From contig MU119504.1 in the NCBI GenBank assembly GCA_014904845.1, positions 1-62,767 of the forward strand: DNA of 62,767 nt, read 5' to 3'. The notes below the pieces were generated by a model. The model worked only from the letters and a program-made list of their open reading frames with translations, was not told the origin of the DNA and did no database searches. Below are positions 22,501-33,142 of this stretch, in pieces (positions within the stretch are counted from its first letter, which is position 1; each line of letters begins with the position of its first letter). A program made the position numbers and the translations under genes. This DNA comes from Acephala macrosclerotiorum (Eukaryota; Ascomycota; Leotiomycetes; Helotiales; Mollisiaceae).

Positions 22501-25500
22501 TTATTGAGCTTTTAAAATTTTTGTAACAAATTAATTTTTTTCGATTAATTATTTGTTTAAAGTTTTTATTCGATAAATATAATAAAAAAATTAAATTAAA
22601 ACGCGTTTAAAAAAAAACGAATTTTATAAACGACTATAAAAATATTAAAAATATTAAAAACTTTTTAAATTATAACCATAGAAAAAATATATTAATAATA
22701 GATTTAATAAGTTAAAATTATATAATATTTTCAATTTGAAACGAATATCGTTTTTTAAAAATTTTTATATAATTTTAAAACTATTTTCGTTTTTCGTTTT
22801 TTATTTGTTTTTTTATTATTTAAAATAATATAATAAAATATAAGAGATAATATTTAATATTATATTATCGCGTAAAACAAAAATTCGTAAAAAATCGAAA
22901 AAAGAATTTTCAAATAATAATATATATTAATTTTAAAAAGTTTATATTTACGTTTAAATATTCAAAAAATATTAATAAAAAATTTTTTTTTATAAAATAA
23001 AACTATTTTCAATTATTATTAATTAATTATATATTAATAATTTTTAATAAATATAATTTTAAAATTATATTTTTAATAACGCGTAAAATATACTTTCGAA
23101 ATTAATATTATATTTTAATCGTTTTAAGAATTTTAATATTAAAAAAATAATAATAATAATCGTATTTATTTAAAAAAAAAAAAAATAAAAAACTTTCGAT
23201 TAATTTTTAAAACGAAATAAATGTATAAAAATTTTAATTATACGATTTAATAAAATTCGAAAAAAGTTTTTATTATAATTATATAAATTAATTTTTAAAT
23301 AAAAAATATTTAAAAAATTTAATTATATATACTCGTTTAAAATACGAATTTTATACGTAAAATCGATAAATTTATTATAAAAATATTATAATAAAAATTT
23401 TATTTACATTAAATAATAATTTAAATAAATTTAAAATATTTTTCAATTTCGATTTTAATAAGTTTTTTTTTAAAATTAAAATTAAAAAATAATAATAATT
23501 AATTTAAAACGATATATTAAAAATCGATAATTTAAATTTTTTTTATACGTTTTTTAAAAATTTAAAATTATTAAACTCGTATATAAAAATAATTAAAATT
23601 TTAATAAAATAATTATTTAAAAAAATCGTTATATAATATAATAAAATAATATTTTTTCGACGTAAATTAAATTATTAATACGTTTATTATTTAAAATATA
23701 AAAACGATTTTTAATTTATATAAAAATAATATAACGAATTAATTTAAATTCGAGTATTAATAATTTTATTTATTTATATTATAATATTTTTTATAAATAA
23801 TTAATAAATATTCGAAAAAAAAATTAATTAAAATTAATTATAAAAAAATTTAATCTCGTAATTTAATATCGATTTATTTTTTTAGCGAATTAATTAAATT
23901 TCGATTTAATAATTATTCGAGAATTAAAAATAAATAATTTTTATAAAATAAAAATATATAATTTTTTTTTAAAATATAATTTTTTTAAGTTTTATATTTT
24001 TAACGAATAATTATTTGAAAATTATATAAAATAAATAATAAAAACTCGTATAATAATTTATTAAATCATTAATAATAATTAATAAATTTAATAAATTTTT
24101 TTTATAATAATATAATCGATATTTTTAAATTATTTATTTTAAAAGTTTTTTATAATATTAATAATATACGAAAAAAAAAACGTTTTTTTATTAAAAAATT
24201 GATATATTTCGCGTTTTTTAATAAAAATATATTTAATATTATAATTAAAACGTTAAAAATTTAAATAAAAAATTTATATATAATATAAATTTCGAATTAA
24301 TATATTAAAAAACGTTTATAATTAAATTTTATATATTGAAATAAATACGTATTAAACGTTTAATTATTTCGTTTTTATTAAATTAAAACGTATATATTTA
24401 TTTTTATCGTTAAAATTATACGTTTTAAAAAATTAAAAATAATATAAATTATTTTATATTTCGATAATAAAAATACGAATTTTTTCGATCGTTAAATATT
24501 TTTTTAAATATATTAAAAACAAAGTTTTTAAAATATAAAAAAAAATTATATTATATATTAATTTTATAAAAATAAAAAAATAATTATAAAATATATTTGA
24601 AAAAATATATATTTAATAATAATTAAAAATTATAATTTTATATTAAAAAAATATTTTAATACGATTATTAATAATAATTTATTTATAATAATATTAATAC
24701 TAATAAAAAAATTAAAAATTAATCGATTATTAATCGTTTTTAAAATAAAATTTATTATTTAAAATAAATTATAATATATATATTAATCGAAATATCGAAT
24801 AATTATAAACAATTTATAAGTTTTATTTCGTAATATAATTCTTATAATAATTTTAATTTTTATATTAATATCGATTTTAATACGAATTTTAATTTTTATA
24901 CGAGTTTCGATTTTATTAATTTCGATTTTTATATTAATATTAATTTTAATACGAGTTTTATTTTTATACGAATTATAATTTTAATACGAATATCGATTTT
25001 TGTATTAATTTCGATTTTTACGTAAATTTCGATTTTTATACAAATTTCGATTTTTATATTAATTTCGATTTTTATACTAGTATCGATTTTAGTGCGAACT
25101 ACGATTTTAATACGAGTTTCAATTTTTATATTAATATCGATTTTTATATTAATATTGATTTTTATACGAAATAATAAAAATTAAATAATATAATAAATTT
25201 TAAAATAATAATAAAAAGTATTTAAATTTAAAATTTATTAAAAAATTGAATAATTAAATTTATTATTATTATTTTAAAAAAAAATTCGATTTAAAATTCG
25301 AAATTATAATAAATAAAATAATAATTCTTTCAATTAAATATTTTTATTTAATATTTATTTTACAATTTCGCGAATTTATTTTTTTATATAATAATTTATA
25401 TATATTAATAATAAATTATTAATTTTAATAAAGTATTTTTTTATATTTAAATTTATATAAAATTATATTTCGATTTTTCGTTTTTTAAATTTAAATTTAA

Positions 25501-27000
25501 TTAAATTTTTAATATTAAAACTTTTATAATTTACGATAATACGATTAATTATATTATATTTCGTACTTTTAATAAAATAATTTCGAATGACGAAAAAACG
25601 TATATTGAAAATTTATTAAAATTATTTCGATAATTATATTATTTAAATTTATATATTTTAAGTTTTATTTTAATAAATTAATTATTTATTATTTTATTTA
25701 TTTTAAATAATTTTTTAGATTTGATTATTAGTAAAAAATTTTTTAAAGTAATTAAATTTATTTTTTAAATTTATTTATTAAAATAATACGATTTTTTTTA
25801 TTTTTACGTTATAATTATAAAATTTTTAAAAAACTATTATATATAAAATAATTAATTCGTTATTTTAATTTTAATTGCGAATAATAATATTATTTTATAT
25901 TTATTAAAATATATTTTTTTATATAAAATTTTTTTATAATAATTTTTAATTTAATAAATTAAATTAAATTATTATTTATAAAAAATTTCACGTGATTTTT
26001 TTTTAACGTTAAATAATAAAAACTATAATATTTTATTTTTTATTTTATTTTTATTATTACGAAATTATATACGAATATAATTAAAAAATAGTATTATAAT
26101 TTATTTGATATTTTTAAAATTTTAAAATTTTTATATAAATTTAATAATAATTTTATATAAATATTTTCAATTTCGAACGTTTTAATATAATATTTAATAT
26201 ATTTAAAAAAAAGTATAATAATATTTATATATAATATATAACGAGAAAATATATCGTCGATATATTAAATAATTTCTTAAAAAAATAAATTTAAATACTA
26301 GTTATTATTATTACAATTAAAATTCGATACAAATATAAAAATATCTCGTAAAAATAATATTATACGATTAAAAATAAAATAATTAAAATATTAATTATAA
26401 TAAAAATAATTTAATTTATTAATTAATACGTTTTTATTATATCGAAAAAAATAGACTTATTATTAATACCGTTATTTGAATTAATGTATATAAATTAGAA
26501 TATCGAAATATTTTAATTAAAATCATATAAATAACGTTTTTAATTATTGTTATTTATTTTAATTAATAATAAATATTATTATAAACTTTAAATCCAATTT
26601 CGTAATCGTTAATAATAAAATTTATACGATTTTTAAAAGCGAAAAAAACAAGATTTACTATAAATAGTATTTTTATTTACTATATAAATTTTATTCGATT
26701 AAAAAAAAAACAAAAAAATATTACTAATAAAAAAAAATAATAATTAAAAATATATTAAATTTAATAAAAAATTTTATATATTTATAGACGTATAAATAAA
26801 AAATATATTTAAAAAAATAATAATTTGTATAAATACGTAAAAAACTAATTAAAATTTTTTAAATATAAAATAAAATTGAAAATACGACGACAATTGTAAA
26901 CGTTATAATATATTATTATATAATGTTTATATTATACGAACAATTTAAAAAATTTAAATAGTATTTAAATATATCGTATTATAAAGCAAATAATAAATAT
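22501..27000. repeat. RIP-type AT desert between islands III and IV
   Basis: A/T-only with CpG-restricted cytosines and no ORF. It contains the 18-bp minisatellite at 24851-25169. Its right side grades into milder damage at 27000-28050, suggesting that the element annotated there extends left into this desert. Confidence 0.8.
24851..25169. repeat. 18-bp minisatellite, RIP-damaged, T-rich strand
   Basis: About 17 copies of an 18-bp unit of the form tcgatttttatactagta, with tcgattttag, tacgattttaatacgagt and similar variants. In one frame every unit is open (S/T-I-F/L-I-x-V/I), consistent with an ancestral Ser/Thr/Pro-rich six-residue repeat after C-to-T change. The + strand is T-rich rather than balanced. 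Confidence 0.75.
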
Positions 27001-27059
27001 AATAAATCGGTTTATAAAAATGCGATTAAATAAAAAACTAAAAATTATTATTGTACATT

Positions 27060-28050
27060 TATTTCTCTAAGGATCGCTATTTAGCGTTTAAATATAGAAA
27101 TAGTAATTTTCGACTTTTTATAAAATACTTCTTATTTCAAATTTTGATCCAATTTAAACTCCGATTAATAGTTTTCGCTAACCTCTTTAGAACGTAATAT
27201 TTGGAGACTAGAATTGACTTTCTTAAGAATATATTTGGTTTTGATCGGTATTATAAGCTCTTTGGTAAAGAGAAGTCTTCGATTGAAGCGCGGTAAATTA
27301 CGATCTCGAAACGTAATTTGATTAGTTTCGTGCCATTATTTAGCTTTTCAAGCCATTTTATATTAATTTTGACGGTCTTTGCAAATTTTTAGTTCTTGAA
27401 CTTGATTATATATTTTATTTTAATTGTCTCAACTTTTACCACTTGTACTTTTTTCGTCGCATTTCTATTTAAAAGAGCATTTCTAATATAAGTATTGGCC
27501 GAGTTAATAAACAGGTATCTTGTAAAAGTGTTTAGAGTAGAGTCGGTATTTTCAAGTATTAGTCGAGTACTAATTCGAAAGTAATTGGCTTCTCTATTTC
27601 GCTCCTCGTTTTTTGTTGTTTTTGAGAGATTTTCCTCTATTTTTATTGCATCTCGATTTACTATAATCGATGCCTATAATCGTATTAATGTGAAAAGTGT
27701 TAAAAAGCGTTTAATTGCGTTCAGAGGAAGCGGATTTCTACTTGGAGTTCGGCGTTTTAATTTTGGAGGTTTTATAGCTCTTATTGCGGTTCCGCTTTTT
27801 CTTTTTTCAATTCCTTAACCGCGGCCAAAATCGTTTACAACAATTCACTATTAGTTTGCTTTCTACCCTCTAATTTCTTCGCGGCTTTCTTCGACGTTCT
27901 CAGCACTTCCTAGACTCGTGCTAGCTTTAGCGCTACTGGGGTTGCCACTATAATCTCCTATTCCTCGTTTAAATCATTACCAATATCTTAGGATCGACTT
28001 TAAATTTCCCTGGATCCTCCTATCAAAGGGCCGAAAAGGTCGTCCTCCAT
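27060..28050 (-). pseudogene. Retroelement-like coiled-coil ORF with graded RIP damage
   Basis: On the minus strand an ATG at 28048-28050 starts MEDDLFGPLIGGSREI. The frame then reads through many TAA/TAG codons, each one C-to-T step from CAA or CAG. Between them are clearly coding-like stretches: EIIVATPVALKLARV, EVLRTSKKAAKKLEGRKQTN, TILAAVKELKKEKAEPQ, NAELQVEIRFL. This Lys/Glu/Leu-rich heptad-like sequence resembles the N-terminal ORF (ORF1/gag-like) of fungal retroelements, but I cannot name the family. Damage increases leftward until all sequence character is lost near 27000. No reverse transcriptase can be read, and the rest of the element is probably in the desert to the left. Confidence 0.45.
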
Positions 28051-28368
28051 AGTGTTCTCACGCGTCGTTCCTGTACCACGTGGTGCCTCGCTTACCCCTC
28101 AGCGCGCGCGACGCGCCCCTACAACCCCCCCTCCATATTCCTCCACTTTTTAACTTTCGACACCGCTGCAAGTTAGTAGAAATGCTAGATATTCGAAGTC
28201 CGCGTCAATCGCCAGTTCCAGAATCCCATTGTCTAATCTCACTATTACACACACACAATTTATTAACGCCCGGCGGCTGACCCGATAGGGCAACTATTAC
28301 TAATATACAAGTACATTTCTTGAAGTGAATTCTTAACTCCTTGAGCCCTTACATCGGTCTCACTATTA
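28051..28368 (-). other. Leader of the retroelement-like ORF, possible LTR remnant
   Basis: Non-coding, G/C-richer stretch with a gcgcgcgcgacgcgc block at 28102-28116, an acacacac run near 28247, and tctcactattaca occurring twice (near 28234 and 28358). It lies just upstream of the minus-strand ATG at 28050, so a leader or LTR remnant is plausible but not shown. Confidence 0.3.
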
Positions 28369-28469
28369 CAGTCGCTTGCAAAATCGGCTTCGCCCCCTTT
28401 CGTGGAAAAAAAATTGTGAGCACAGACCATCTCATCCATTTTTGGTGCTGACGCTGGCCTTTCTCGTCG
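28369..28469 (+). mobile_element. MITE family 1, copy D
   Basis: A 101-bp copy flanked by TA (28367-28368 and 28470-28471). It starts CAGTCGCTTGCAAAATCGGC and contains cgcccccttt, gtgagcacagacca, ccatttttgg and ctgacgctggc. It lies about 65 bp past the stop codon of the minus-strand gene at 28535-29767. Confidence 0.85.
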
Positions 28470-28534
28470 TACTCCTTCGCTTACCTCTTTCGGAGGATAT
28501 CCCCAATCACTAGTAAACCGTAAAGAATAAGGAC

Positions 28535-29767
28535 TCAATCTTCCTCGTCCTCCTCGCTATCTACCTCTGGGAAAGGCTCATCGGCGTCTGTTGGCTGGTC
28601 TTCGCTAGGTACCGGAGGCATCTCATCTAAAGGATCCTTATTGTCGAAAGCCTTTGCCCTACGCTCAGCCTTAGACATCTTCGTGATGTCGAACTCTACG
28701 CCTCCGTTTCCATATGCAGCTGAAAACTCCGTGTAGCGCTGCTTAAACTTCCATTTGTCTATAGATGCCACCGCCATAACAAGAGCAAGTTTCTTAGAGG
28801 ACAACCTATGAGCAGGATAATACTTCTTGGTAACACCGTACTTGCCCTTAATCTCGATGTTATGCTTCTCTGCGTAAGCCGTGATCGCATTCGGCCAGTC
28901 TTGATTTTCGTCTCTTAAGCTTATAACGTTAGCAAAGCCCCCCAAAAAACCTAGGAACAAAGATAGAATCAGAGGGATATTTGGGATAATCGAGTCATTC
29001 TTAAGTAGATCGGCTTGCTCGAGTATATTAAGAGTAGACAGGATGGCAAGGCCGACTATCTGAAGCGTCTCACAGACCCTCATGCTATCGTCAATCACTA
29101 TAACCGGATTAGCTAGTAGAATAATCGACAAAATGAAGTGCTCATACTATTCCAAAGCGCCGTATTAGCACTATTAAACCACCACGCTAAAGACTCCATC
29201 ATGTACCACAATGCGAAGGGATTTGGCTTATCAGACAAGAATTCTTTATTGAATGCAGATAACTGGTTCTGAACGACCTCTTGCAGTCCGTATCCTGTAA
29301 AGTCGTTGTAAATGAACATTCCAAGGGAGTCTTGGTCTCTCTTCTGAGTCTGTAGGTCGTATTTCTTGATCAGCTTTCGCGCCTTTAAGGATAGCTATAG
29401 AGTATTGAATCAGTATTCTATAGAGCGCGTAATAGTAAGTCCAACATACCGTCCAAGGGTAACCCGGGAACTCCGCAGCAGGCTTCAGCCAAGTCTTTCT
29501 CGCTTCCTTCAACGTCTCAGACTTCTTCTCCTGTAGGCTATCCGCGCCCTCGTCTTCGTCGTCTTCATTTTCGCCTTTGTACTCGAGCCTCAAGTCCCAG
29601 AATGGGCGAGGCACGCAAACAAACTTGATAGGACATTCTGGTATTCTAGAAGTTGTAGCAGTGGGCGTGTTAGAGGCATCGGAGACTTTGGCAGATTTGG
29701 TTGGTCTTGTATGTAGTGGAGCTGCGTTCGCGTCCATTGCGGCAAAGCTTCGTTTCACTCGAGGCAT
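28535..29767 (-). CDS. Conserved fungal-type protein of unknown function, 375 aa
   Basis: Intact three-exon gene: exon 1 29450-29767, exon 2 29148-29394, exon 3 28535-29097. Intron 1 is 29395-29449 (GTATGT...ACTGAT...CTATAG). Intron 2 is 29098-29147 (GTATGA...GCTAAT...TTATAG). Spliced length is 1128 nt, 376 codons with stop. The N-terminus is basic (MPRVKRSFAAMDANAAP ... TRPTKSAKVS), followed by an IKFVCVPRPFWDLRLEYKG segment, an acidic stretch, WLKPAAEFPGYPWT, a YNDFTGYGLQEVVQNQLSAFN block, the hydrophobic IPLILSLFLGFLGGFANV, and an acidic tail ending EEDEED. The exon 2/3 junction reads ALWN-M-IDDSMRVCETLQ. No catalytic motif is visible. The layout resembles a family of uncharacterised fungal proteins often found in multiple copies near transposons. 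MITEs lie immediately on both sides (D and E). Confidence 0.75.
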
Positions 29768-29861
29768 CTTTGAATTACCGTTTCACACCATCCAGACGTA
29801 TGTGGAGAATATTAAACCTCCACAAAGTCTTTGAGGTGTGAGGGCGTTATTGAGGTGCAAC

Positions 29862-29929
29862 AACAGCTATGGTCTGTGCTCACAATTATTTTAAGCGAAA
29901 AGGGGCGAAGCCGATTTTGTAAACGACTG
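29862..29929 (-). mobile_element. MITE family 1, copy E (partial)
   Basis: Carries ctatggtctgtgctcac, ttaagcgaaaaggggcgaag and ccgattttgtaaacgactg, then TA. The left third of the element is degenerate. It lies about 95 bp upstream of the ATG of the 28535-29767 gene, in its presumed promoter. Confidence 0.7.
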
Positions 29930-29990
29930 TAGTGCCCTGATACTGTACTGTACAGTACATATATACTAGTAGAGTACTGTACGAAAGGTA
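29930..29990. repeat. TACTGTAC-rich palindromic stretch
   Basis: Contains the perfect palindrome tactgtacagta with neighbouring tactgtac and agtactgtac copies. It lies between MITE copies E and F. Function unknown; it may be a remnant of stacked TA-target insertions. Confidence 0.5.
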
Positions 29991-30096
29991 CACAGGATGA
30001 CAACGAGCCACGGTGTCAGCGCCAAAAATGGCTGAGGTGGTCTGTGCTCACAATTTGTTTAGGCGGAAGGGGACGAAACCGATTTTGCAAGCGACT
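29991..30096 (-). mobile_element. MITE family 1, copy F
   Basis: A full-length 106-bp copy after TA (29989-29990). It reads acaggatgacaacgagcc, ggtgtcagcgccaaaaat, ggctgaggtggtctgtgctc, ending accgattttgcaagcgact. It forms an inverted pair with copy G, 90 bp away. Confidence 0.85.
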
Positions 30097-30186
30097 ATAT
30101 TTGCACGAATTATTTCTCTTAGTCTTGCTTAAACCTACTAGCCGCTACAAATTCGGCAGCCAATATAAACTACCTTTGAAACATTA

Positions 30187-30292
30187 CAGTCGCTTGCAAA
30201 ATCGGCTTCGCTCATTTCGCGTAAAAATAATGTGAGCACAGACCACCTCAGCCACTTTCGGCTGACACTGGCTCGTTTTCATCCAGTTCAGG
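30187..30292 (+). mobile_element. MITE family 1, copy G
   Basis: A full-length 106-bp copy flanked by TA (30185-30186 and 30293-30294). It runs from CAGTCGCTTGCAAAATCGGC to ggctcgttttcatccagttc. Facing copy F, it makes a 302-bp foldback unit (29991-30292) between the two divergent intact genes. Confidence 0.88.
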
Positions 30293-30294
30293 TA

Positions 30295-30683
30295 GGCTCT
30301 TTCAGCACGGCGTCAAGGCTTTGTTGGGAGGTCTTTTGAAGCGCAACATTAACTTTGCATATGGCTTGGTTGGGGCTCTGGTTCTACATGGGCTTCCAAA
30401 TCCACGCTGGAAACTTGTTCATACAATTCTCCAAGGTCTGATGGTCGTGGTGCAGTGTTCGTGGTCGCCAGCCAAGGCCGCTGATTGGTCCAACTTTACT
30501 GCTGCTGCAACAACAAGCTTCTTCTGCAACAACAAGGCTGAGGTTACACCATCACCATATGCTGCCCGAGCCGTGGAAAAGAAGCAAACATGGTGAGCCA
30601 ACTCTCTTTTCTATCGCTGGATCCCCTCTCTTTCCTCCTTCCTTAGCCTAACCATTCTCGTCTCCGACTTCTGCAATATCACC
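30295..30683 (+). promoter_or_regulatory. Upstream region of the 30684 gene
   Basis: Normal-composition non-coding sequence. It contains two ctgcaacaacaag repeats near 30504 and 30525 and pyrimidine-rich stretches (ctctctttcctccttcc) close to the start codon, typical of fungal promoters and leaders. The open frame at 30321-30596 starts with no good context and is not protein-like. The exact promoter is not identified. Confidence 0.4.
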
Positions 30684-31692
30684 ATGGCAGCACAAAAGAC
30701 CATCATCGTAATCTCGAGCGACTCGGAGAGCGCCAGCGATAGTCCAGCTCCTCCTGCCCCCCAGCCAGAATACGTGGAGCTGCCGGATGAACCAGAAGAC
30801 CTAGAAGGCGTATTCGGGAAGCTGTGGGACCACCACTACAAGTCCCTCCGGCGGATATACATGCACGCACAGATGGTCAAGCGGACTGGGACCGATACCC
30901 TGAAGCAGAATGCGACCGTCTACCTTGCCCACATGGTGCAGCTGGAGAGAGTCCGTGTCCAGCTCAACAAAGCCCTGAATGCATACTCCAAGGCATCAAC
31001 ATCTGCTGGTCAGTTACACCCCTCCTTCAGCTGCGAACCGCGATACTAATGTCTGTAGAAATACTGGAACGCTGGCGTGAGCTGCGGCGATTGAACGACG
31101 AATACACCGCCGCGATTGAAGCACAAGACCCTCGCAACTGGATTATCCCCCGATACCGACGGCTCTACTCTACCCACATTCAGCAATGGTGCTACTCTAC
31201 GCTGATGTGTCACACAATGGAATGGATGGTCACGGACGCGGCAAGCACGTATACCAACGACAAGTACATCCTGGACATCATGGGGCTTAAAGAAACTACT
31301 CAACGTAAACTGCTAGAAGCATCTCTCCGTTAGAGCTCTGCTGATCATAGTCTACAGTTCCAGCGTCTCCTCCCAAACCCTCCCCTGACGATACCAAACT
31401 TCCGCTAGATGTCTTCGTAGAAAGGGCCACGGCACTAGAACCAGCGGTCACCCACCTTGGGATAGAAGACTACCTGGAGGTGCTATGCTACTTCGTGGAA
31501 GAGCTGCGACGGCGCCTCGACGAAGTGACCGATCCACAAAGTAACCAGGCCAAAGGGTTACGGCAATTGGGCCTAGATGTGGCAGAAGTCTTCATCCAAC
31601 ACACAAAGCCGACCAAACGACGCTGGGTAGTGATCTGGGATCGGGTCCACCGAGCTCTGGGCAAGGATATGGCTCCTAGGGTCGGTGCGTAG
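30684..31692 (+). CDS. Unknown fungal protein, 301 aa, three exons
   Basis: ATG at 30684 in good context (atcaccATGGC). Exons are 30684-31008, 31059-31304 and 31358-31692. Introns are 31009-31058 (GTCAGT...ACTAAT...TGTAG) and 31305-31357 (GTAAAC...GCTGAT...TACAG). Spliced length is 906 nt with an uninterrupted frame. The N-terminus IIVISSDSESASDS followed by a Pro-rich stretch resembles a SUMO-interaction or CK2-site type motif (V/I-rich then S-D-S-E). The rest is charged and helical (LWDHHYKSLRRIYMHAQMV, LERWRELRRLNDEYTAAIE, LEVLCYFVEELRRRLDEV) with several Trp and no known catalytic motif. The stop follows MAPRVGA; a GTGCGT within the stop context leaves open a further 3' exon. No RIP-like damage is visible. 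Function unknown. Confidence 0.65.
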
Positions 31693-31865
31693 GGCCTGCA
31701 ACAAAGTTACTCTTGTGATTCCTCCCCACGGTCCTAACTGCGAAGTGGAAAGCTATGTCCGAGCTCCTCTAACCTAACGTTACTGATCCCGCTCCCGCTC
31801 TGGTCATGTTCATAATCAATTTGAGGGCGCGGTAGCTCAATAAAGTAACGTTAGGGACTTAGAGA

Positions 31866-31923
31866 GCTGGGAGCAAGAGCTAGGAGCAAGAGCAAGAGCA
31901 AGAGCAAGAGCAAGAGCAAGAGC
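31866..31923 (+). repeat. GAGCAA hexanucleotide microsatellite
   Basis: About eight copies of gagcaa with one interruption (gctagg). Just upstream, cctaacgttact (near 31771) and agtaacgttagg (near 31843) form a 12-bp inverted repeat enclosing about 65 bp. The block separates the convergent ORFs on either side. Confidence 0.85.
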
Positions 31924-31969
31924 GGACGATAACTTCTCTTGTTCCTCATGGGCGTCGAACGCAAGCATC

Positions 31970-32460
31970 CTACTCGACCCATGCATGCTCGAGATCACGC
32001 CATACCAACACCTCTTTCACAAGCAAAGGCGGCCGTTTCTCTCCTTTGCTTGTCCCTTCCAAGTTGCGCTCGTCCTTCTGGACCAGTAGCAGCTCAGGCT
32101 GTTTGGCCTTTCTAGGCTCCTTAACTACCTGGGTCTCCGTGAGGTCCTTCGGAGTCGGAGTTGTGTCGGAGGTGTCATTCTCGTCAAACTCCAGATACTG
32201 TACTCGGCATCGGGGTGATCGGGAGGCGAGGTGGACTCGAGGTTGTTGATATTTAGGGAAGGAGACGTCGAGGTGGAGTCGGAAAGCAAGGGGCACAGCA
32301 GCCACGATCTTGCCGTGCTTGCCCTTCTCTCGCTTCTTCTTCTTCTGGGGCACTCTGGCCTTCCTGCTTTGGATCCTCCTTCCCCAGCCTTTGTACTTAA
32401 GGAGATCGAGTAGTTGCTCGTGTTTTGCCGAATTCAGGGCGAGGAAGGCAGGTTGCTGGG
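31970..32460 (-). CDS. Possible 3' exon of an unrecognised gene
   Basis: A minus-strand frame open from about 32457 to the stop at 31970-31972. It reads QQPAFLALNSAKHEQLLDLL, KYKGWGRRIQSRKARVPQKK, then a Lys-rich run, a middle segment with YLEFDENDTSDTTPTPKD, and ends EHAWVE. There is no ATG in the open stretch. A plausible intron 3' end (gaattaacttataacccag) lies just before QQPAF, so this may be a terminal exon whose upstream exon was not found. The low-complexity basic and charged content resembles the C-terminal tail of some fungal transposases, but I cannot assign it. Overlapping + frames are not better. Confidence 0.3.
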
Positions 32461-32732
32461 TTATAAGTTAATTCACTTTCAATCTAATACTCTTAGTTCA
32501 ATTCCTATATTCAAAGTGTCGTGCTCAATCAATACAGACAACTTCAAATCTATGCAATCTCCTGCGCGCTTTGAACATATACGACTAGCAATTAAACAGC
32601 ATACAATCCGGCAGGCTGTCGAACTGTCGGTCTCGGTCTCTTGGATGCTGTGAACGTCGATTGTATCTGGCTCGCCTTCCCTGATATGTACATTTGCCGT
32701 GTTGGTATGGCTATCGTCGGATTTGGATTTCT

Positions 32733-33075
32733 TCAGTCTACCTCCACCAAACGAGGCACGATTCGCCGATCCGGTTGACTTCCAAACACCTCGCGCGAGT
32801 AACCCGCCAATTGCACCAGCGTTTTTGTAGAATAATCTTCGTCAGGGTTCTGTTTGTGTTCCCCAATGACGAGTACATTTGACCAGTCGTGTTCGCCGTT
32901 CGGTGAGGCAACGTCGGCGGGAGTGAGGAAGATGTCAAGCTTGCGATCAGCCTCCGAGCCCTCAACACTTAATTCGCTGATGTGTAGTATCTGCGGCGAA
33001 GTCTGCTGAAGAGAGTGTCCTGGAACTTCATGAACCACTCAAAGAATGGACTTTGAAGTAAAGGTTCTGGCCAAC
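32733..33075 (-). pseudogene. FunK1-type (fungal) protein kinase fragment
   Basis: The minus strand reads SPFFEWFMKFQDTLFSRLRR-RYYTSAN, then after a frameshift ELSVEGSEADRKLDIFLTPAD, then HDWSNVLVIGEHKQNPDED, STKTLVQLAGYSREVFGSQP-DRR. The W-x-x-V-x-V-x-G-E-x-K and Q-L-x-x-Y-x-R-E-V-F-x-x-Q-P-x-R-R signatures are those of the N-terminal part of fungal FunK1 kinases. The kinase catalytic loop is absent: after DRR the sequence departs from the family and stops. Upstream it is interrupted by MITE copies H1/H2. A clear relic. Confidence 0.65.
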
Positions 33076-33090
33076 TGCTCCAGTGACCTT

Positions 33091-33140
33091 CGCAGCGCCA
33101 AAAATGGCAGAGGTGGTCTATGCTCACATTTTTTTTAGAG
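33091..33140 (-). mobile_element. MITE family 1, copy H1 (half element)
   Basis: Contains cagcgccaaaaatgg, gaggtggtctatgctcac and the following T run, then breaks exactly at the TA where copy H2 starts. Its other half is absent beyond H2. Confidence 0.7.
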
Positions 33141-33142
33141 TA

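Noticed and set aside
30321..30596. 91-codon + ORF and its minus-strand shadow
   Set aside because: Low-complexity, sits in the promoter region of the 30684 gene, with no domain.
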